In this document: piece after piece, positions 59,650 through 64,000 of the stretch
How positions within the stretch are numbered: position 1 is the first letter of the stretch
Layout of the letters: each line of letters starts with the position of its first letter
Assembly: GCA_963666705.2 (NCBI GenBank)
Contig: CAXXKO010000029.1
Span: 248,001-312,000, forward strand
Direction: 5' to 3'
DNA: 64,000 nt
Source: G963666705 sp963666705
GTDB taxonomy: Bacteria > Pseudomonadota > Alphaproteobacteria > CADEGL01
Position numbers and translations under genes: made by a program
The notes under the pieces: model-generated
Database searches by the model: none
What the model saw: only the letters and a program-made list of their open reading frames with translations
What the model was told of the DNA's origin: nothing

Positions 59650-60962
59650 CACTGCTGTCCGGTTAACTGAGCGGTGCTGGCTTTGAGAGCCAGGATTTCT
59701 GCGGGGTTTGAAGCGAAAATGCATGGTGTCGATTTGAATTGGATGGAGCACTTTTCGGAGTTTCTCCGAGGAGATGCTCATGAACACCGGCAAGACCCTG
59801 TTCGCTCAGCTCATGGACTTCCTGCCATGGACTACTTTCACGCGGATCGTCGACCGGTATGGCGGCGATCACCGGGTCCGGACGCTTTCCTGCGCCGAGC
59901 AATACCGGTCCATGGCCTTCGCCCAGCTGACCTACCGGGAAAGCCTGCGCGACATCGAGACCTGCCTCTCGGTCCACGCATCGAAACTCTATCACATGGG
60001 CTTCCGCCAGCCGGTCCGGCGCTCGACGCTGGCCGATGCCAACGAAAGGCGCGACTGGCGTATCCATGCGGCGTTGGCCCAGCGGCTCATCACCCAGGCG
60101 AGGACGCTGTACGTCGACGAAGAACTGGGGTTGGACCTGACCAATACCGTCTACGCCCTGGACTCGACGACCATCGCTCTGTGCCTGTCGGTCTTTCCGT
60201 GGGCGCACTTCCGCACCACCAAGGCGGCGGTGAAGATGCACACGCTGCTCGACCTGCGGGGCAACATTCCGAGTTTTATCCACATCTCGGATGGCAAGCT
60301 GCACGACGTTCATGCCCTCGATATGCTCTTGCCGGAAGCCGGAGCCATCTACGTCGTGGATCGTGGCTACGTCGACTTTGCCCGCCTTTATGTGTTGCAC
60401 CAAGCCGGGGCCTTCTTCGTCACGCGTGCCAAGTCGAACATCGATGCTCATCGCGTCTATTCGGCGCCGACGGATCGCTCGACCGGCATCATTTGCGACC
60501 AGACCATCTCCCTGGACGGCTTCTACACCCGTCAGGATTACCCCGAACTTCTGCGGCGCATCCGCTTCAAGGACCCCGAGTCCGGCAAGACGCTGGTCTT
60601 CATCACCAACAACTTCTCGCTTCCGGCCGCCACCATCTGCGCGCTCTACAAAAGCCGCTGGCAGGTGGAACTCTTCTTCAAGTGGATCAAGCAGCATCTT
60701 CGGATCAAGCAGTTCTACGGCACGTCGGAGAACGCGGTGAAGACGCAGATCTGGATTGCCGTCTCGGTCTACGTCCTCGTCGCCATCGTCAAGAAGCGCC
60801 TCGACCTGGACGCCTCGCTCTACACTTTGTTACAGATCCTCTCGGTGACCCTCTTCGAGAAAATGCCCATACATCAAGCACTTGCGGGAGACGAAAACAG
60901 ATGCAACGCTTCGCAAATAACCAACCAATTGAATTCATTCGATTTTTAACCGGACACTAGTG
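59650..60962 (+). mobile_element. Second IS4-family element, divergent from the first (1313 bp)
   Basis: Left end cactgctgtccggttaa and right end ttaaccggacactagtg are inverted repeats with mismatches at two positions. The 9-bp duplication agtgagcgc lies at 59641-59649 and 60963-60971, within the left terminus of IS630. The ends and duplication size are the same type as in the IS4 at 20453, but the transposase is clearly different at DNA level. Confidence 0.94.
59780..60949 (+). CDS. IS4-family transposase, second type (intact)
   Basis: This 389-residue transposase starts at MNTGKTLFAQLMDFL (an ATG two codons before directly follows gaggag). It has YALDSTTIALCLS (first Asp), VVDRGYVDFARLY (second Asp) and YKSRWQVELFFKWIKQHLRIKQFYGTSENAVKTQIWIAVSVYV with the catalytic Glu. 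It is similar from end to end to the transposase at 20595. The frame is intact, so this element may be active. Confidence 0.93.
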   Translation: MNTGKTLFAQLMDFLPWTTFTRIVDRYGGDHRVRTLSCAEQYRSMAFAQLTYRESLRDIETCLSVHASKLYHMGFRQPVRRSTLADANERRDWRIHAALAQRLITQARTLYVDEELGLDLTNTVYALDSTTIALCLSVFPWAHFRTTKAAVKMHTLLDLRGNIPSFIHISDGKLHDVHALDMLLPEAGAIYVVDRGYVDFARLYVLHQAGAFFVTRAKSNIDAHRVYSAPTDRSTGIICDQTISLDGFYTRQDYPELLRRIRFKDPESGKTLVFITNNFSLPAATICALYKSRWQVELFFKWIKQHLRIKQFYGTSENAVKTQIWIAVSVYVLVAIVKKRLDLDASLYTLLQILSVTLFEKMPIHQALAGDENRCNASQITNQLNSFDF

Positions 60963-61055
60963 AGTGAGCGCCTGAATTGACTCTCGGGATATTCATTGAT
61001 GGCGGATGATGGCGGATTGTGATTCTATGGTCTCCCACCAGATGTGGGGGATGTC

Positions 61056-62122
61056 ATGGGATCAGCACTCAAGATACGGGATGATTTGACGCCTTTGGAG
61101 CTTCGGCGCTGGGCTCGCGTGGAATCGTACGGTCGAGCGGCGGCGCGGGCCTATGGGATCGCGAATGCTTTGGAGGAGATGCCCCGGGCTGATGCCGCGC
61201 GGCTTGCGGGGATGGATCGCCAAACGCTTCGCGACGCGGTTGTTCGTTACAATGCAAAGGGATTGGAGGGGCTTCACGACCGTCCAAAGGGCTACTCGCC
61301 GCGGCGGCTGACGGCAGACGAGGAAGCGGCGCTGGCGGCGGTCATCATCGCCGGGCCGGAGCCTGAGCGCGACGGGGTTTGCGCCTGGACCCGGGCCGAT
61401 CTGTGCCGCTGGCTGGAGGAGCGCTTCGCCAAGACCTACCACCCCTCGAGCATGACCCGGGTTCTACGGCGGATGGGATTTTCCCGCCAGAAGGCGCGCC
61501 CGAGCCACCCGCGAAGGGACGCCGAAGCGCAGGAGCGCTTCAAAAAAGGGGGCTTCGCGACATCCTGAAGGCGACCGCCGCGGCGCATCCCGACAAGCGC
61601 CTACAGCTGTGGTTTCAGGATGAAGCGCGCGTCGGCAACAAGGGCCGGGTGTGTCACCGGTGGTGGCGCAGGGGCGAGCGTGCCCCCGGGACGCGTCAAA
61701 TCGGCTACCAGTGGGCCTACATCTTCTCCGCCGTGCGCCCGGACACCGGCGACGACGTCACCCTGGTGATGCCGAGCGTCAACGCCAAGGTCATGGACCT
61801 GTTTCTCGCACACTTCGCCGATACCCTGGACCAGGATGCGCACGCCGTCATGATGTGCGACGGCGCCGGTTGGCACGACGAGCGCGCCCTCACCGTCCCC
61901 GACAACGTCACCTTGGCGCTGTTGCCGCCTTACAGTCCCGAACTCAACCCCGTCGAGCGGGTTTGGCTCTACCTACGCGAACGCTTCCTATCGCTCCGCG
62001 TCCTCGACGACACCGAGGCCATCATCGACGCCTGTTGCCAAGCATGGATCGACCTCATCGCAGAACCGGATCGTATGCGAACCCTCTGCGCCTATCCATG
62101 GATCATGAAGGTGATTTCATAG
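61056..62122 (+). CDS. IS630-family transposase made by a -1 frameshift
   Basis: The gene is in two overlapping frames. The first (ATG at 61056 with ggggga upstream) encodes the winged helix-turn-helix part and ends at 61568; the second carries the DDE domain: LWFQDEARVGNKG (Asp), VMMCDGAGWHDER (Asp) and LPPYSPELNPVERVWLYLRE (Glu). At 61541-61550 the sequence caaaaaaggg, read AAA AAA GGG in the first frame, is a standard slip site for -1 shifting, giving a transposase of about 355 residues. This is a known mode of expression in IS630. A GTG at 61044 is an alternative start. Confidence 0.88.
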
Positions 62123-62923
62123 GCTCACTGGTATGAGACCGCATGGCTGATGGCTCACAAGCTGCGCCATGGCTTGGCGGAGCGGCCGGATGCGTTGCTG
62201 GACGGCATGGTCGAGGTCGATGAGAGCTACTACGGCGGGCGCGGCAAGCCCGAGAGCCGGGGCCGCGGGATGGCCAATGCCAACAAGAGCCTGCTCGTGC
62301 TGGCGGTGGAGAAGGTGGCGGTGGCGCCGGGCAAGGGGGTCGAGGGCAGCGGCTTCGTCGCCGGCCGGGCGCGACTTGCCATCCTGCCCCGGGCCAATGC
62401 CGAGCAGCTCGGCGGCTTCGTGCGGGCCGCCGTGACGCCGGGCGCGCGCCTGCTGACCGACGATTTCAAGGGCTATGCCGGGCTCGGCGCCGTCTACCGG
62501 CACCAGCCCACCGTCCAAGGCCAAGGCAAGAACGCCGAGACGCAGATGCCGATCATCCACGTCCTGTTCAGCAACCTCAAGACCTGGCTCAACGGCACCT
62601 ACCATGGCGTCAGCGCCAAGCACTTGCCGCGCTATGGCCGGGAATGGGCCTATCGCTTCAACCGCCGCCGGCGGATCGACGACCTCGGCGACTTCGTCCT
62701 GAGCCGCGCCACGGCCCGGCCAACCATCACATACCGCCAGTTGATCCATGGCTTGCAACCCCAGGGCGCACGACCTGCCTTAACCGGATAGGGACGATAG
62801 GTTTATACCGTCGGCCGCCCACCGGGGTAGCGGGGAGTTTCGCAATAATTTTATGATTTACGGAACTTTAAACGAGCGCGGGGTATTGTCGGGCCGACGA
62901 TCACCGACGGGGTCCCAATCCAG

Positions 62924-64000
62924 TTGTCGACCATCGAGCCTCATGCGCCGGTCGAGGCATTCCTCAACGACCTGGCGCGCATTCCCAATCACCAGATATA
63001 CGGCCGCGTGACGGCCGTGCTGGGCATGCTCGTCGAGATCGGCGGCGTCGGGCGCGAGCTTGCCGTCGGCAGTCGCTGCCGCATCACGACGCGCGACGGC
63101 AGGGTGCTCGAGTGCGAGGTCGTGGGATTCCGCGGCGGCCACGCCCTCGCCATGCCGTTCGGCGAGCTCGACGGCGTGGGCATCGGCTGCAAGGCCGATG
63201 TCGGGGATGCGGACCCCGCGATCTACCCGGACGAGAGCTGGCTCGGCCGCATCGTCAATGCCCTGGGCGAGCCCGTCGACGGCAAGGGCCCGCTGCGTCC
63301 AGGCCCGGTTGCCTACGGCCTGCGCAACCGCCCGCCCGCCGCCAACACGCGCCACCGGGTGGCGGGGAAGATCGACCTCGGCGTGCGTGCCATGAACGCC
63401 TTCCTCACCTGTTGCCGGGGTCAGCGCATGGGCATCTTCTCGGGCTCGGGCGTCGGCAAGTCGACCCTCCTCTCCATGCTCGCGCGCTACACGGCCTCGG
63501 ACGTGAACGTCATCGGCCTGGTCGGCGAGCGCGGGCGCGAGGTGCAGGAGTTCGTCGAGGACGACCTCGGCCCCGAGGGCCTGGCGCGCAGCGTGATCGT
63601 GGTGTCGACCTCCGACGAATCGCCCCTCATGCGCCGGCAGGCGGCCTATCTGACCCTGAGCGTGGCGGAATATTTCCGCGACCGGGACAACGACGTTCTC
63701 TGCCTGATGGACAGCGTGACGCGCTTCGCCATGGCGCAGCGCGAGATCGGCCTCTCCGCGGGCGAGCCGCCGACCACGAAGGGCTATACGCCGAGCGTCT
63801 TCGCCGAGCTGCCCAAGCTGCTCGAGCGGGCAGGCCCCGGCGCCGGGCGCGGCACCATCACCGGCCTCTTCACCGTGCTGGTCGAGGGCGACGACCACAA
63901 CGAGCCGATCGCCGACGCGGTTCGCGGCACCATCGACGGCCATATCGTGCTCGACCGCACAATCGCCGAGCGTGGGCGCTTCCCGGCCATCGACGTGCTG
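62924..64000 (+). CDS. fliI: Flagellum-specific ATP synthase FliI (partial, runs off the window)
   Basis: One open frame continues to the last base. It encodes the flagellar type III export ATPase: NHQIYGRVTAVLGMLVEIGG at the start, Walker A GSGVGKST at residues 174-181, GLVGERGREVQEFVEDDL, Walker B VLCLMDSVTRFAMAQREIGL, and TVLVEGDDHNEPIADAVRG. No ATG or GTG exists between the in-frame stop at 62846 and the conserved start region; TTG at 62924 is the best candidate and gives a normal N-terminus. IS1595 copy C ends 119 bases before this TTG (its duplicated target at 62804), so promoter elements may be separated from the gene. The 3-prime end is outside the window. Confidence 0.9.
   Translation, partial: MSTIEPHAPVEAFLNDLARIPNHQIYGRVTAVLGMLVEIGGVGRELAVGSRCRITTRDGRVLECEVVGFRGGHALAMPFGELDGVGIGCKADVGDADPAIYPDESWLGRIVNALGEPVDGKGPLRPGPVAYGLRNRPPAANTRHRVAGKIDLGVRAMNAFLTCCRGQRMGIFSGSGVGKSTLLSMLARYTASDVNVIGLVGERGREVQEFVEDDLGPEGLARSVIVVSTSDESPLMRRQAAYLTLSVAEYFRDRDNDVLCLMDSVTRFAMAQREIGLSAGEPPTTKGYTPSVFAELPKLLERAGPGAGRGTITGLFTVLVEGDDHNEPIADAVRGTIDGHIVLDRTIAERGRFPAIDVL

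Larger units (their letters stand above)
59637..62133 (+). mobile_element. IS630-family element carrying an IS4-family element
   Basis: The inverted ends are taccagtgagc on the left and gctcactggta on the right. Without the nested IS4 and its duplication the length is 1175 bp, normal for IS630. The duplicated target is either tga (59634-59636 and 62134-62136) or TA depending on where the ends are placed; IS630 usually uses TA, and the uninterrupted copies read gctatgagacc here. The left end is separated by IS4 after only 13 bases. Confidence 0.85.
59323..62791 (+). pseudogene. IS1595-family transposase interrupted by IS630
   Basis: The first part (MSGLLTFQERY to LARELGLRY) ends at about 59634 and the rest resumes at 62134 (ETAWLMAHKLRHG) and ends at 62791. 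Small changes from the other copies (GVEGSGFVAG, SRATARPT, QPQGARPALTG) show that it has been separate for longer or is under no constraint. It cannot make a functional protein. Confidence 0.93.
59222..62796 (+). mobile_element. IS1595-family element, copy C, carrying IS630 and IS4
   Basis: The ends are those of copies A and B and the 8-bp duplication ataggttt is at 59214-59221 and 62797-62804. After subtracting the inserted 2500 bp, the length is 1075 bp, exactly that of the others. The transposase gene is split at about 59636. This is the outermost of three nested elements. Confidence 0.95.

Noticed and set aside
62858..63943. 361-codon minus-strand frame at the right end
   Set aside because: It is antisense to fliI, whose motifs are unmistakable on the plus strand.

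Overview
The window is high-GC DNA from an alphaproteobacterium. The strongest taxonomic evidence is a chpT - single-domain response regulator - ctrA - fliI neighbourhood at the right end. The ChpT phosphotransferase and CtrA master regulator are restricted to Alphaproteobacteria, and a ctrA gene lying close to fliI is a known arrangement there. I cannot name the genus.

Layout: (1) 1-1.7 kb: the right part of an IS4-family element that has cut off the gene upstream of an AbiEii-like nucleotidyltransferase toxin gene, then tRNA-Asn. (2) 1.9-13.2 kb: a catabolic block with hyuA/hyuB (hydantoinase/oxoprolinase type), a frameshifted PLP decarboxylase, an agmatinase-family ureohydrolase, a KSTD-like flavoprotein, an old-yellow-enzyme/TMADH-type flavoenzyme and a nitroreductase. 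(3) 13.6-22.5 kb: an insertion-sequence island. An IS1380 element carries an IS1595 copy in its right end. Directly beside it is an IS21 element carrying a second IS1380 copy, which contains a stray IS3 orfB fragment and an IS4 element. Exact target duplications let the order of insertion be rebuilt. (4) 22.7-25.3 kb: a second KSTD-like flavoprotein, paralogous to the first, in an operon with a DUF849/BKACE enzyme. (5) 25.5-31.7 kb: two overlapping genes for exported proteins of unknown function; the second is about 1660 residues and has an HExxH zinc-protease motif. (6) 31.9-41.3 kb: glycosyltransferase, GST, hybrid histidine kinase, divergent cysK/cysH, a small membrane protein, enoyl-CoA hydratase and an SDR. 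(7) 41.4-47.6 kb: a polar amino-acid-type ABC transporter whose genes are split by a divergent pair, an M24 creatinase-like protein and an amidohydrolase. (8) 47.8-53.8 kb: an LLM flavoenzyme, a small exported protein and an NAD-type formate dehydrogenase (fused FdsG/FdsB plus FdsA). (9) 54-64 kb: the cell-cycle phosphorelay genes, then a 6.2-kb pile of nested insertion sequences (IS1595 in IS3; IS4 in IS630 in IS1595) lying between ctrA and fliI, and the first part of fliI.

Besides the IS elements there are two families of short palindromic intergenic repeats flanked by CTAG and a related third element. Several of them provide the TAG stop codon of the adjacent gene. The most notable points are the altered 5-prime end of ctrA next to the IS pile, the CTAG repeats, and the exported HExxH protein with its partner. 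No CRISPR array, rRNA, prophage or replication origin was seen.
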